A stretch of DNA of 64,000 nt from Paenibacillus tyrphae (GCF_024158745.1 NZ_JAMZAW010000001.1:310001-374000); one strand, 5' to 3'. Positions 1-9,353 are shown, counted from the first letter of the stretch. Program-made: numbers and translations. The notes: generated from the letters alone by a model not told the origin.

Positions 1-161
1 TGCATCTCGTGCTTGGCTTTCTCCAGTTCGGCCAGAGAAGATTCCTCTGCACGCATCTTACCGATCGCTTCGGACAGCATCCATTCCGCTTGCGTTTTCT
101 CGTTCATCTTCAAATCAACGATTTTTTGAAAAGCGTATCGAAACCGCATGCTCCTTCTCAT
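1..161 (-). CDS. fliJ: Flagellar export chaperone FliJ (N-terminal part, cut by window edge)
   Basis: Only the first 53 codons are in the window. The translation begins MRRSMRFRYAFQKIVDLK and continues as a charged, heptad-like helix rich in Glu, Lys and Ala. That is the expected start of FliJ, the coiled-coil stalk protein that works with the FliI ATPase in flagellar type III export. The ATG at 161 shares an ATGA overlap with the fliI stop codon, which suggests translational coupling. A second in-frame ATG at 149 is preceded by AGAAGGAG but with only one base of spacing, so the start is uncertain. Identity rests on position after fliI and on the N-terminal pattern. Confidence 0.8.
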   Translation of the reverse strand, partial: MRRSMRFRYAFQKIVDLKMNEKTQAEWMLSEAIGKMRAEESSLAELEKAKHEM

Positions 162-1477
162 CCCCTGTAAAATTCTCGAATTAGCCTTTCCTGCGCTTCC
201 GCGTATGTCAGCTTCTCCGTGACGCGTTGTCGCGTATAATCCCATATCGCTTGTATAGAGTCGAGAGATTGATCAATTTCTGAATTTGATCCTCGCTGGT
301 ACGCCCCGATATTGATCAGATCCTCCGAATCTTTATACACAGATAGCAATCTTTTCAAGTTCTCGGCCGCAAGCTGTTGCTCGTGAGGAACAATTTCTTT
401 CATCACCCGGCTAACGCTGGCAAGAACGTCGATAGCGGGGTAGTGCCCGCGGTTGGCTATGTTACGGTTCAACACGATATGACCATCCAGTATTCCCCGT
501 ACAGCATCCGCAATTGGCTCATTCATATCATCCCCGTCGACAAGAACCGTGTAAAAGGCCGTAATGGAACCCTTGGGTCCGGTGCCCGACCGCTCCAGCA
601 GCTTAGGGAGCGTCGCGAATACGGAAGGCGTATAACCGCGAGTTGCAGGAGGTTCGCCTACCGCCAAGCCGACTTCACGCTGTGCCATGGCAAACCGGGT
701 CACCGAGTCCATCATCAGCATCACGTTCATCCCGCGATCGCGAAAAAATTCGGCGATCGTCGTAGCGATCAGCGCACCCTTGATCCGGATAAGCGCTGGT
801 TGATCCGACGTTGCAACAATGACAACCGAACGGGCCAGCCCTTCGGGACCGAGATCGCGTTCGATAAAATCGAGCACCTCTCTGCCGCGTTCTCCGATAA
901 GCGCAATCACATTCACGTCGGCTGACGTATTGCGGGCGATCATTCCCATCAGCGTACTTTTACCGACACCGGACCCGGCGAAAATACCGACGCGCTGTCC
1001 CTTGCCTATCGTCAGCAAACCGTCGATGCAGCGTACACCGACGCTGATCGGATCTAGAACGCGCGGCCGTTTTAACGGATTGTTAGGTATATTATTAGTA
1101 GAATATTGTGTCATGCGCGACGGCAAAAACGTTCCGTCGAGCGGTTGACCGAGCCCGTCCAGCACTTTGCCGAGCAACTCGTGTCCTACCTGCACCGTCA
1201 GCGGTTTGCCGGTACCGACCACATCGCAGCCTGGACCGATCGCATGAAGCTCGCCGAGCGGCATAAGAATAACCTTGTTGTTCTTAAAGCCGACAACTTC
1301 CGCTTTCAGCGGCTGGTTCGATTTGAACGGATAGATGTAGCATACATCGCCGATGCTCGCATCCGGTCCCTCCGATTCAACCGTTAATCCAATGACTTGA
1401 GTGACTTTTCCGTTTACGCGCACCGGGTCGATTTGACTTAAATGCTCTATGTATTTCTGCGCGGATGGCACCTGCAT
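158..1477 (-). CDS. fliI: Flagellum-specific type III export ATPase FliI
   Basis: 439 residues, normal for FliI. This cytoplasmic F1-like ATPase drives export of flagellar rod, hook and filament subunits with FliH and FliJ. Visible motifs are the Walker A loop AGSGVGKST at about residues 167-175, the Walker B strand VMLMMD at about 252-257, and the family segment VGEPPATRGYTPSVF near 273-287. An N-terminal beta-barrel region precedes the nucleotide-binding core. The gene lies 3 bp after fliH and overlaps fliJ by 4 bp, so it sits inside the flagellar operon and is presumably translated in concert with both neighbours. Confidence 0.97.
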   Translation of the reverse strand: MQVPSAQKYIEHLSQIDPVRVNGKVTQVIGLTVESEGPDASIGDVCYIYPFKSNQPLKAEVVGFKNNKVILMPLGELHAIGPGCDVVGTGKPLTVQVGHELLGKVLDGLGQPLDGTFLPSRMTQYSTNNIPNNPLKRPRVLDPISVGVRCIDGLLTIGKGQRVGIFAGSGVGKSTLMGMIARNTSADVNVIALIGERGREVLDFIERDLGPEGLARSVVIVATSDQPALIRIKGALIATTIAEFFRDRGMNVMLMMDSVTRFAMAQREVGLAVGEPPATRGYTPSVFATLPKLLERSGTGPKGSITAFYTVLVDGDDMNEPIADAVRGILDGHIVLNRNIANRGHYPAIDVLASVSRVMKEIVPHEQQLAAENLKRLLSVYKDSEDLINIGAYQRGSNSEIDQSLDSIQAIWDYTRQRVTEKLTYAEAQERLIREFYRG

Positions 1478-1480
1478 GAT

Positions 1481-2299
1481 CTAAGATCCCTCGCTTCGCA
1501 GCGCCACTTGCCGAAGCGCATTCTTGATTTCGTTCAGCTGCGTGTCGATGCGGGCGTCGATGCTTCCGAAGGAAGACCGAATAACGCATCCGCGATCTTG
1601 TACCGAAGCATCCGGAATAATTTGTAGCTCCGCTTGCGAATCTAAGTGCAACAAAAGTTCTTCTCGTGCGTCTTGTATATAGGAGAATTGAGAAGGCGAT
1701 ACGCAAAGCGCAATAATTCCCTTTTCTCTTCGCCGTGACAGTACCTTTTGGATCAGTTCGATGACCCATTCGGATTCCAGCGTCAGCTGGCGGTCGACGA
1801 TTTTCTCGGCAATCGAGCAGCTAAGCTCGATCAAAAACGGTTCGGACTCTTGAATGATCTGCTGCTTTAATAAGTACGATTGTTCCAAGATTTGCGATGC
1901 TTCCTGCAGCATGCTGTCGTATTGCTGGCGAAGCTCCGCTTCGGCTCTGGCCAGCCCTTCCTGGTAACCTTGCTCGAAGCCCCGGTCCATCGCTTGCTCG
2001 ATCGTTTCCTGATCCAGCTGTCTGCGCTCGTCCCACCAAGCTTCAATTTCGGCCTGGGCCTGTTGTCTGATGGCTGCGGCCTCATCCATGGCGCCTCGAA
2101 CTTGCTCTTCGGCAAACGATTCGGCGTCTTGAAGAATTTGGTCCTTCATCTGCATCAGATTGTCGAGCTCGAGCTGTTGTTCCTCCGTCAGTTCGCCGTC
2201 TTGCAGCGGTTCTTGTTTGAGAACGGGAGGGGCCGGAGGCTCTACAAGCTTGCTGTCTTCCATAGCTACATATTGAAATGATTTGATGACATTAGACAA
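1481..2299 (-). CDS. fliH: Flagellar export stator protein FliH
   Basis: About 272 residues. FliH binds and restrains FliI and tethers it to the export gate and switch complex. The sequence has an acidic, Gln/Glu-rich N-terminal region (about residues 20-150) that looks like a long helix, then a C-terminal domain containing IAEKIVDRQLTLESEWV and the E. coli-like ending with IDARIDTQL. The open frame runs back to 2338, but the best start is the TTG at 2299 placed 9 bases after GGAGGAG; an ATG at 2308 abuts that site directly. With this start the gene overlaps the end of fliG by 8 bp. Start choice is inferred from the ribosome binding site. Confidence 0.9.
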   Translation of the reverse strand: MSNVIKSFQYVAMEDSKLVEPPAPPVLKQEPLQDGELTEEQQLELDNLMQMKDQILQDAESFAEEQVRGAMDEAAAIRQQAQAEIEAWWDERRQLDQETIEQAMDRGFEQGYQEGLARAEAELRQQYDSMLQEASQILEQSYLLKQQIIQESEPFLIELSCSIAEKIVDRQLTLESEWVIELIQKVLSRRREKGIIALCVSPSQFSYIQDAREELLLHLDSQAELQIIPDASVQDRGCVIRSSFGSIDARIDTQLNEIKNALRQVALRSEGS

Positions 2300-3317
2300 T
2301 AATATCATCTCCTCCGCCACGGGCGATGATGATTTCACCGGCTTCTTCCAAACGCCTGATCGTAGCTACGATGCGAGTTTGTGCTTCTTCGACGTCACGC
2401 AGCCGAACCGGACCCATGTATTCCATTTCTTCCCGGAACGTTTCGGCCATCCGCTTGGACATGTTTTTGAAAATGGCTTCCCGAACTTCTTCACTGGCCA
2501 CTTTAAGCGCCAGCTGAAGATCGGCATTCTCGATGTCGCGGATAATCCGTTGAATCGAGCGGTTGTCGATGTTGACAATGTCTTCGAATACGAACATCCG
2601 CTTCTTGATTTCCTCGGCAAGCTCAGGATCCTGAATCTCGAGCGAATCGAGGATCGTACGCTCTGTCCCGCGGTCGACGCCGTTCAAAATTTGAACGACG
2701 GCCGAAATCCCGCCGGCATTCGTATAGTCCTGCGTAACCGTGGCGGAAAGCTTCTGCTCAAGTACCCGCTCGACTTGGCTGATGACCTCCGGCGACGTGC
2801 TGTCCATCAGGGCAACCCGTTTAGCCACGTCTGCCTGTTTCTCCTGAGGAAGCGAGGACAGGATGATGGAGGCTTGCTCCGGCTGCAGGTACGCGAGAAC
2901 CAGAGCAATGGTTTGCGAATTTTCATTCTGGATGAAGTTCAAGATTTGAGCAGGATCGGCTTTCCGGGCAAAATCGAAAGGTCTCACTTGAAGCGTCGCC
3001 GTCAACCGATTGATGATATCCAATGCTTTTTGAGATCCGAGCGCTTTCTCCAAAATCTCTTTCGCATACGTGATACCGCCTTGCGATATGAATTCTTGGG
3101 CTAAGCAAATTTGATGGAACTCTGCCAAGATCGCTTCTTTTTCGGCGTTGTCAACTTTCCTGACATTGGCTATTTCCAAAGTGAGCTGCTCAATTTCTTC
3201 GTCACGCAGATGTTTAAAAATTTGAGCGGACACTTCCGGACCCAAACTAATCAAAAGAATTGCGGCTTTTTGTCGCCCCGTTAAACCCGGTTGCTGTACT
3301 TTAGCCAAGTGTTGCAC
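2292..3317 (-). CDS. fliG: Flagellar motor switch protein FliG
   Basis: 341 residues, typical length. FliG sits on the cytoplasmic face of the MS ring, transmits torque from the stator and takes part in rotor switching with FliM and FliN. The N-terminal domain contains GRQKAAILLISLGPEVSAQI, which binds FliF. The middle domain has LPQEKQADVAKRVALM, matching the LPxxxQ region that contacts FliM. The C-terminal domain has the charged helix ELAEEIKKRMFVFEDI that faces the stator. It lies 4 bp after fliF and overlaps fliH, as expected in the fla/che operon. Confidence 0.97.
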   Translation of the reverse strand: MQHLAKVQQPGLTGRQKAAILLISLGPEVSAQIFKHLRDEEIEQLTLEIANVRKVDNAEKEAILAEFHQICLAQEFISQGGITYAKEILEKALGSQKALDIINRLTATLQVRPFDFARKADPAQILNFIQNENSQTIALVLAYLQPEQASIILSSLPQEKQADVAKRVALMDSTSPEVISQVERVLEQKLSATVTQDYTNAGGISAVVQILNGVDRGTERTILDSLEIQDPELAEEIKKRMFVFEDIVNIDNRSIQRIIRDIENADLQLALKVASEEVREAIFKNMSKRMAETFREEMEYMGPVRLRDVEEAQTRIVATIRRLEEAGEIIIARGGGDDIIV

Positions 3318-3321
3318 ACCT

Positions 3322-4917
3322 CTATTCGTCTACTAACCAAGTGCGGAGCAGATTAACAAATTCTTCCGGTTTTTTCTTGGCAAGCTGTTCCAGCTGCTTG
3401 CGCACTTGATTTTCATTGTTCAAGTTATCGATATCGATGGTCGGGAATTCCACTCGCGGCGACTCGTCCAGGATCTCTTCTTCTTCCTCTTGCTGCGCCT
3501 TGCGTCTGCGCATAAACCAGTAGGCGCCTCCGCCAAGCAATGCAAGAGCCAATCCGCCGAGTGCACCGTAGAGCAGCATCGAATTCGTGCTCGTTCCCTG
3601 GGTTTCGTTCGTTTTAGCGAACGTGTGCGGAAACACGGTTACCTTTTTATCAAGCTCTGTGTCCGTTATCTGTGGCTTGTTATCGGCCAAGCCTGCACGC
3701 ACGACGTTGATAAGGATTTTCCGGATCTCATTCACCGTCTCTGGCGTAAGCGAGTTCGGATTTTGCGGATCGGGCGGTTCAATGCCGACATTAATGGTTA
3801 AATCTTTTACTATGTAGGGCGTCATCTCAATTTCGTTCGTAATCCGGTTGACTTCCCGGTTTACCGTTTTTTGCACCTCTTCGGAATTCGTCTTTCCGTT
3901 GTTGCTGCTTCCCGGATATCCCGGTACATCCGTCGCGCCCGTTCCCGGTACGCCGGAGGTCCCTGCGCTGCCGTCGCTCGTATAGTTCTTTTGGATCTCT
4001 TGAATGGAAATATCGAGCCCGGTTTGGTCTACCGTATTCGGCGCGGTCACCAACTGCTCTTTGCGTCTTGTCTGATCGAAGTTCATCGTAGAGAACACAC
4101 TTACGATCACTTTGTCCCGGCCGAGAATGGAGCCGAGCATTTGTTGCACGTTGCGCTGCACATCGTTTCTGAACTTGTTGTTGATTTCGAATTGCTGTAA
4201 AGCAAGATTGGAAGCTCCGCTTACTTTGCCGTTCGCTTTGGAGTACTCAAGCAGATCGCCGTTTTGATCGGAAATCGTAATGTTCTCGACCGGCAGCCCT
4301 TTGATGCTGTGAGAAACCAAGTTGTACATCGTATCGACCTTGGCTTGATCAAGCGTATAGCCCGGCTTGATATCAAGCACGACGGAGGCCGATGCTTTCT
4401 CCGGTTGCTCCCCCTTCCGCAAGAACAAGCTTTCCTGTGGCAAGCTGATCAATACTTTCGAGCTTGCGATCGCATTGTTCGAGTTGATGAGCTGCTGCAG
4501 CTCGCCTTGAACGGCATTGACGTATTTGACATCGAATTCTCTGTCCGTAGTGCCGAAGGTGCTGCTTTGGCTGAAGGCACCATAGCCGACGTTACCGTTT
4601 TTGTTCAAGCCTTGCGATTCGACGGCAAGCTTGACACTGGCGACTTGACTGCGCGGAACGCCGATGCTTTTTCCGTCTTCGCTGAGCTGATACGGGATTT
4701 TGGCGCCGTCCAAGTACGCTTTAATGGCCGCCGCGTCGCTAGGCTGCAAGTTCGTGTAAGCCAAGGCGTACTCGGTTTTAGAAAAATTATAACTAATAAT
4801 ACCTACCGTCAGTATGACTAAAATCACAGTTGCGATAACAGTCCACTTTTGCGTTTTGCTGAATTGATTCCAATATTGTTTCGTTCGGTTCCAATATTGG
4901 AGCACATTTTCGTTCAC
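3322..4917 (-). CDS. fliF: Flagellar MS-ring protein FliF
   Basis: 531 residues, normal for FliF, which forms the membrane MS ring at the base of the flagellum. A first membrane helix lies at about residues 26-44 (WTVIATVILVILTVGIISY) and a second near 445-467 (LLYGALGGLALALLGGGAYW) followed by RRRK. Between them are the ring-building motifs, including the FliF signature region with VLISLPQESLF. The extreme C terminus EFVNLLRTWLVDE matches the segment that binds FliG, and fliG is the next gene. A Gly/Ser/Thr-rich loop (about 320-345) marks the usual variable region. Confidence 0.97.
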   Translation of the reverse strand: MNENVLQYWNRTKQYWNQFSKTQKWTVIATVILVILTVGIISYNFSKTEYALAYTNLQPSDAAAIKAYLDGAKIPYQLSEDGKSIGVPRSQVASVKLAVESQGLNKNGNVGYGAFSQSSTFGTTDREFDVKYVNAVQGELQQLINSNNAIASSKVLISLPQESLFLRKGEQPEKASASVVLDIKPGYTLDQAKVDTMYNLVSHSIKGLPVENITISDQNGDLLEYSKANGKVSGASNLALQQFEINNKFRNDVQRNVQQMLGSILGRDKVIVSVFSTMNFDQTRRKEQLVTAPNTVDQTGLDISIQEIQKNYTSDGSAGTSGVPGTGATDVPGYPGSSNNGKTNSEEVQKTVNREVNRITNEIEMTPYIVKDLTINVGIEPPDPQNPNSLTPETVNEIRKILINVVRAGLADNKPQITDTELDKKVTVFPHTFAKTNETQGTSTNSMLLYGALGGLALALLGGGAYWFMRRRKAQQEEEEEILDESPRVEFPTIDIDNLNNENQVRKQLEQLAKKKPEEFVNLLRTWLVDE

Positions 4918-4961
4918 TGTTTCACCCCATCTGATGAACCCTCTTCAGGTACGTTTGAAGA

Positions 4962-5267
4962 TTAGATTTGCGTTCTCATGATTTCTTGATAAGCCTCGAT
5001 GACTTTGTTTCGCACTTGAACCGTGAGCTCTAATCCCAAGGACGCTTTTTCAGAGGCGATCATCAGTTGATGCACGTCGGAGATTTCTCCTGTGACGAAC
5101 TGGCCTTTCATTGCATCGGCGGCGGACTGCTTATCATTCAAATCGGCGATGGCGTCGCTCAAAAATTTTCCGAATTGGTCCGTAACTTCGGATGCGCTTG
5201 TTATTTTGGGTTGAACGGCGCCGGCAATCTGCTGCGGCTGCTGCAATTTCAGGGATTCGATCATCAT
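4962..5267 (-). CDS. fliE: Flagellar hook-basal body protein FliE
   Basis: 101 residues, the usual size. FliE is the small adaptor between the MS ring and the proximal rod. The C-terminal half carries the conserved pattern VHQLMIASEKASLGLELTVQ followed by RNKVIEAYQEIMRTQI, diagnostic for the family. Two Met codons start the frame; AAAAGGAG lies just upstream. Placed between flgC (19 bp gap) and fliF (44 bp gap), in the conserved flgB-flgC-fliE-fliF order. Confidence 0.96.
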   Translation of the reverse strand: MMIESLKLQQPQQIAGAVQPKITSASEVTDQFGKFLSDAIADLNDKQSAADAMKGQFVTGEISDVHQLMIASEKASLGLELTVQVRNKVIEAYQEIMRTQI

Positions 5268-5286
5268 TATTACTCCTTTTCGTTAA

Positions 5287-5742
5287 CTATTTCCCGATTT
5301 CCAACGCTTTCCCGATCAAAGCCTTGGAAGCGTTCAGTGCGGTGACGTTGGCTTCGTAGGACCGGGTAGCCGAGATCATATCGACCATTTCTTTCAAAAT
5401 GTCCACATTGGGCAAAAGTACCATGCCGTTCTCGTCCGCATCCGGATGCGTCGGGTCGTAATGCTGTCTAAAAGGAGAAGGATCTTGGATCACTTGAGTT
5501 ACCCGTACGCCGTCCCCGGCTCCCGAATTTTTACCGGACATGGCATTGGCAAGCGACTCGCCGAAATTTTGCTGTTTTGGTTCGAAAGACACCAGTTTGC
5601 GCTGATACGGGACCCATTTGCCGTTTACCATCTGCGCTCTTGTCGAATCCGCATTGGCGATGTTGGACGAAATAACGTCCATCCGAAAGCGCTGCGCTGT
5701 TAGTGCGGAAGAACTGATGTCAAATCCGTTTGTAAGTCTCAT
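5287..5742 (-). CDS. flgC: Flagellar basal-body rod protein FlgC
   Basis: 151 residues, normal for FlgC, a proximal rod subunit. It begins with the rod-protein pattern FDISSSALTAQRFRMDVISS and NIANADSTR (the LxAxxxRxxxxxxNxAN motif near residues 14-32). It ends with the partner helix DMISATRSYEANVTALNASK, which closes the rod fold. It lies 3 bp after flgB. Confidence 0.97.
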   Translation of the reverse strand: MRLTNGFDISSSALTAQRFRMDVISSNIANADSTRAQMVNGKWVPYQRKLVSFEPKQQNFGESLANAMSGKNSGAGDGVRVTQVIQDPSPFRQHYDPTHPDADENGMVLLPNVDILKEMVDMISATRSYEANVTALNASKALIGKALEIGK

Positions 5743-5745
5743 CCG

Positions 5746-6147
5746 TTACACTCTCCCGCCGATAGCTGTTCTGATTTTTTTGATCTCGCCGCTGACTTGC
5801 TGGACCATTACGTTGTATCGAAGCTGGTTTTTGGCCATGAGCGCCATTTCGTAATCGATATCGACGTTATTCAAGTTGTTGTTAATCATGGATTGGTTGT
5901 CACGAACGATTTGTGGCTCCGGCTTTGGCGGGCGGCCGATATAAAAATGCCTTGGGTCGGTCCGATACCCTTCAATCCCGGCTCCGTTCATTTCCTGCTG
6001 CAGCAGTTCTTCAAAACGAACTTCCGACCGTTTGAAAAAGGGCGTGTCGACATTTGCCACATTGTCGGCAATCACTTTCTGCCTAACTGCGGCGGCATCT
6101 AAGGCACGCTCCAGCGTTTGAAATGAGGGTTTGTTTAAAATATTCAT
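5746..6147 (-). CDS. flgB: Flagellar basal-body rod protein FlgB
   Basis: 133 residues from the ATG at 6147, which sits 8 bases after GTGGGAG; the open frame extends to 6168 without a better site. FlgB is a proximal rod subunit and the usual first gene of the fla/che operon in Bacilli. Motifs are the N-terminal AAVRQKVIADNVANVDTPFF, typical of rod proteins, and the C-terminal helix MALMAKNQLRYNVMVQQVSGE. It follows codY across a terminator, as in B. subtilis. Confidence 0.96.
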   Translation of the reverse strand: MNILNKPSFQTLERALDAAAVRQKVIADNVANVDTPFFKRSEVRFEELLQQEMNGAGIEGYRTDPRHFYIGRPPKPEPQIVRDNQSMINNNLNNVDIDYEMALMAKNQLRYNVMVQQVSGEIKKIRTAIGGRV

Positions 6148-6321
6148 GCGTTGACTCCCACTTTCCAAGGATGATTCTGAATCTAGTTATTCAACAAGAT
6201 AACGTAATATCCTCCTTCCTTCGACATCTAAACATAAAAAAAATACAATACGGTTTGTCGTAAAATGTAGTAAACGAGAACTACATCTATATTGAGAGAT
6301 CTTGGAAGTGAATACAATATG
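6148..6321 (-). promoter_or_regulatory. Leader and promoter region of the flagellar operon
   Basis: This 174-bp AT-rich gap separates the codY terminator from flgB and should hold the promoters of the fla/che operon. No near-consensus SigA pair could be fixed with confidence. A strong Shine-Dalgarno-like AAGGAAGGAGG occurs at about 6209-6219 with no ATG at normal spacing; only TTG-TTG-AAT-AAC-TAG follows. No 15-bp CodY-type AATTTTCNGAAAATT site is visible. Confidence 0.4.
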
Positions 6322-6349
6322 AAAAAAGCCCTATATTTGCATATAGAGC
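6322..6349 (-). terminator. Rho-independent terminator after codY
   Basis: On the minus strand a 9-bp stem GCTCTATAT / ATATAGGGC (one U-G pair) with loop GCAA is followed directly by TTTTTT. It lies 38 bp past the codY stop and separates codY transcription from the flagellar promoter. Confidence 0.85.
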
Positions 6350-6387
6350 CCGAAATGTTAATTATTTCACGTTTTTGAGAATGTTGG

Positions 6388-7161
6388 CTACGCTTTCACG
6401 CTTTGGATTCCAGCCATCAATTGATCGTTCAAAACACGAATGTACGTTCCCTTCATGCCAAGCGAACGCGTTTCAATGACACCGGCGCTTTCCAGCTTGC
6501 GCAGGGCGTTGACAATCACCGAACGGGTAATCCCTACGCGATCCGCGATTTTGCTGGCTACAAGGAGTCCTTCAGACCCTTCGAGCTGCTCGAAAATATG
6601 TTCGACCGCTTCCAGCTCGCTGAAGGACAACGAACCGACCGCCACCTGAACGACCGCTTTGCCCCGGGCTTCGATCTCAATCTGCTCCGCTTTTTCACGC
6701 AAAATCTCCATCGCCACAACAGTTGATCCATATTCCGCCAAAATCAAATCGTCATCGATAAACTTGCCGTTGCGTTTCGTAAGAACAAGCGTTCCCAAAC
6801 GTTCGCCGCCGCCGATAATCGGAACAATCGTCATGTAAAAGCCTGAATCAGACGAAATTTGTCGAAAGATATCGAATTCGCTGCCTGCATCCAGGTTGGA
6901 CGACGTCTCCTCCACCTTGAGCAAAAGCTGGTTGTATTCGGACGGAAATCGGTTTTCCTGCAGCAACGTTTCGTTCACGCCAGCCTCGAATACGGGCGTT
7001 GTGAACGCGCTCCCCAGCACCTTTCCTCTCCGACTGACGACAAATATATCCGCCTGCAAAATATCGCTCAGCACCGCGGCCATATCCATAAAGCTGACCG
7101 GGTTCCCCGCTTCCTTTTGCAGCAGTTTATTCAGCCTTCTGGTTTTCATCAAAAGTGTCAT
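6388..7161 (-). CDS. codY: GTP-sensing pleiotropic transcriptional regulator CodY
   Basis: 257 residues from the ATG at 7161, which is 8 bases after GGAGG and gives [11 protein letters not shown], matching the family start; the open frame reaches 7185 and would add eight residues without a ribosome site. CodY senses branched-chain amino acids and GTP and represses many genes in rich conditions. An N-terminal GAF-type sensor spans about residues 1-150 ([26 protein letters not shown]). The C-terminal winged helix has [20 protein letters not shown], nearly invariant in Bacilli, and ends in a short variable tail. It is the last gene of the trmFO-hslV-hslU-codY group. Confidence 0.98.
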   Translation of the reverse strand: MTLLMKTRRLNKLLQKEAGNPVSFMDMAAVLSDILQADIFVVSRRGKVLGSAFTTPVFEAGVNETLLQENRFPSEYNQLLLKVEETSSNLDAGSEFDIFRQISSDSGFYMTIVPIIGGGERLGTLVLTKRNGKFIDDDLILAEYGSTVVAMEILREKAEQIEIEARGKAVVQVAVGSLSFSELEAVEHIFEQLEGSEGLLVASKIADRVGITRSVIVNALRKLESAGVIETRSLGMKGTYIRVLNDQLMAGIQSVKA

Positions 7162-7184
7162 TAGTCTTGCCTCCAAAGTTGACA

Positions 7185-8588
7185 TTACAAAATGTACTGG
7201 CTGAGATCCCGGTTCTGCACGATGCCGGACAGCTTTTCCCTGACATACTCCGGTGAGATTACGATTTGCTCAAGCGTGATTTCCGGCGCTTCGAAGGACA
7301 AATCTTCCAGCAATTTCTCTAAAATGGTATGCAAACGGCGGGCGCCGATGTTATCGGTATTCTGATTCACGTCAGCGGCAATCCGGGCAATTTCCAGAAT
7401 CGCTTCGTCGGAAAACTCGACGCGAATCCCTTCCGTTTCCAGCAGCGCCGTATATTGTTTGGTTAATGCATTTTTCGGCTCCTTCAATATGAGCACAAAG
7501 TCCTGCTCCGATAAGCTGCTCAGTTCGACCCGAATCGGAAAACGTCCCTGTAGCTCGGGAATCAAATCCGACGGTTTCGCGATATGGAATGCCCCTGCCG
7601 CTACAAACAGAATATAATCCGTTTTTACAGGGCCGTATTTGGTCATGACGGTCGATCCTTCGACAATAGGTAAAATGTCCCGTTGCACGCCCTCGCGTGA
7701 GACGTCCGGCCCACTGCCGCGGCTGGAGCTGCATATCTTATCGATCTCGTCGATGAAAATGATGCCTCCCTGCTCGGCCCGCTTTACCGCTTCCTGGATC
7801 ACTTCGTCCATATCCAGCAGCTTTTGGGCCTCCTCTTGAAGCAGCACTTTGCGCGCTTCTTTGATCGGGAGCTTGCGTTTCTTCGTCCGCTTCGGCATCA
7901 GGCTTCCGAACAACTCCTGCATATTCATCCCCGCTTGATCGTTGCCCTGTCCCGCCAGCATATCGAACATCGAAGGAGAGCTATCCTCCACCTCGATTTC
8001 GATCACTTGATTCTCAAGCTCACCGCGCAGAAGACGTTCCCTAACTTCCTGCCTCTGGGACGTAAGTGACGAATCCGTTTCCGGCTCCGTATCCGTATGG
8101 CCTGCATTCTGCTGGCCAAACAGCATTTCCAGCGGATTGCGCTGACCCCGATGCTTGGACGGACTAGGTACAAGGATGGATACGATCCGGTCGTGAACCA
8201 TTTGCTCCGCACGGTCTTTAAGCTTATCGGTTTTCTCCGCTTTTACCATGCGGATCGACGTTTCCACCAAGTCCCGGACCATCGACTCAACATCGCGTCC
8301 GACGTATCCGACTTCCGTGAATTTGGTCGCCTCGACTTTGATAAACGGCGCATTGACCAGCTTTGCCATGCGGCGGGCGATTTCCGTCTTGCCGACACCG
8401 GTCGGTCCGATCATTAGCAGGTTTTTCGGTGCGATCTCGTCGCGAAGCGATTCTTCGAGCAGGCTCCGGCGATACCGGTTGCGCAGCGCGACGGCAACGG
8501 ACTTCTTGGCCTGCTTCTGTCCGACGATATACTTATCCAATTCGGCTACGATTTCTCTGGGGGTTAAGGCTATTTGCTTCAACGTCAT
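7185..8588 (-). CDS. hslU: HslU (ClpY) ATPase subunit of the HslUV protease
   Basis: 467 residues from the ATG at 8588; a TTG at 8582 has better spacing (8 bases) to GGAGG and is an alternative. The family length in B. subtilis is also 467. HslU is the AAA+ unfoldase that feeds substrates to HslV. Motifs are [20 protein letters not shown] at the N terminus, Walker [10 protein letters not shown], the pore loop GYVGRD, Walker [10 protein letters not shown] and sensor segment [11 protein letters not shown]. The C-terminal DLSQYIL is the tail that docks into HslV. It overlaps hslV by at most one position and is followed by codY. Confidence 0.97.
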   Translation of the reverse strand: MTLKQIALTPREIVAELDKYIVGQKQAKKSVAVALRNRYRRSLLEESLRDEIAPKNLLMIGPTGVGKTEIARRMAKLVNAPFIKVEATKFTEVGYVGRDVESMVRDLVETSIRMVKAEKTDKLKDRAEQMVHDRIVSILVPSPSKHRGQRNPLEMLFGQQNAGHTDTEPETDSSLTSQRQEVRERLLRGELENQVIEIEVEDSSPSMFDMLAGQGNDQAGMNMQELFGSLMPKRTKKRKLPIKEARKVLLQEEAQKLLDMDEVIQEAVKRAEQGGIIFIDEIDKICSSSRGSGPDVSREGVQRDILPIVEGSTVMTKYGPVKTDYILFVAAGAFHIAKPSDLIPELQGRFPIRVELSSLSEQDFVLILKEPKNALTKQYTALLETEGIRVEFSDEAILEIARIAADVNQNTDNIGARRLHTILEKLLEDLSFEAPEITLEQIVISPEYVREKLSGIVQNRDLSQYIL

Positions 8589-8599
8589 AACCTCCTGGA

Positions 8600-9142
8600 T
8601 CATTCGATTTCTTCGACAATGATATTGTGATTCGTAAACACGCAAATCTCAGCCGCCATCGTAAGCGCGGCATGGGCGATTTCCTTCGCGCTCATCTGCG
8701 GCGCATAACGGTGAAGCGCCCGGCCGGCGGCGAGCGCAAAGCTGCCCCCGGAACCGATCGCCAGAATGCCATCGTCCGGCTCGATGATTTCCCCGTTGCC
8801 GGACAAAAGCAGCAGCCCGCTTCGATCCATCACGATCATCATGGCTTCCAGTCTGCGCAGCACGCGATCCTGACGCCAATCTTTGGTCAGTTCGACGGCA
8901 GAGCGCTGCAAATTGCCGTGATGCTCCTCCAACTTCGCCTCGAACTTCTCAAATAATGTAATCGCATCGGCGACCGAGCCGGCAAACCCGGCTATGACGT
9001 TGCCGCGATACAATCTTCTCACTTTTTTGGCTTGACTTTTCATGACCATGCTGTTGCCGAAGGTCACTTGTCCGTCCCCTGCAATAGCGCCCTTGCCCTG
9101 ATGGCGGACGGCAAAAATCGTCGTGGCGTGAAATTGCTCCAT
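8600..9142 (-). CDS. hslV: HslV (ClpQ) peptidase subunit of the HslUV protease
   Basis: 180 residues from the ATG at 9142; the longer frame to 9244 has no family similarity. HslV is the two-ring, proteasome-like peptidase. It matches the family over [37 protein letters not shown] and [19 protein letters not shown]. The protein begins [10 protein letters not shown]. The Thr at position 7 aligns with the catalytic Thr1 of E. coli HslV; the B. subtilis orthologue instead starts with an exposed Ser after Met, which is Glu here. The ribosome site GGAGGAGG is 11-12 bases upstream, a little far. Confidence 0.96.
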   Translation of the reverse strand: MEQFHATTIFAVRHQGKGAIAGDGQVTFGNSMVMKSQAKKVRRLYRGNVIAGFAGSVADAITLFEKFEAKLEEHHGNLQRSAVELTKDWRQDRVLRRLEAMMIVMDRSGLLLLSGNGEIIEPDDGILAIGSGGSFALAAGRALHRYAPQMSAKEIAHAALTMAAEICVFTNHNIIVEEIE

Positions 9143-9260
9143 GGGCCCGATATTCCTCCTCCATTGTAAAGAAAAGCTTCGGATTAAGCGCTTTTCCGCC
9201 CACAATAGCACTCGCTGCGGGCTTCCGGAACTTCGTTGATGCATAAATTAGTGGTCTACA

Positions 9261-9315
9261 AGACGAAAACTAAGCTGTTTCAAGCTTAGTTTGGCGAGGG
9301 CTCCGTAACCGGAGC
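9261..9315 (-). terminator. Two hairpins between trmFO and hslV
   Basis: On the minus strand a perfect 6-bp hairpin GCTCCG-GTTA-CGGAGC (9300-9315) is followed by a perfect 10-bp hairpin AAACTAAGCT / AGCTTAGTTT (9267-9292), then TTTTCGTCTT. The second resembles a terminator with a weak U tract. The 211-bp gap occupies the place where xerC lies in B. subtilis; no open frame for it remains. Confidence 0.5.
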
Positions 9316-9353
9316 AAGATAATATTCGGATCTATCGTAACACAGTACATGTT

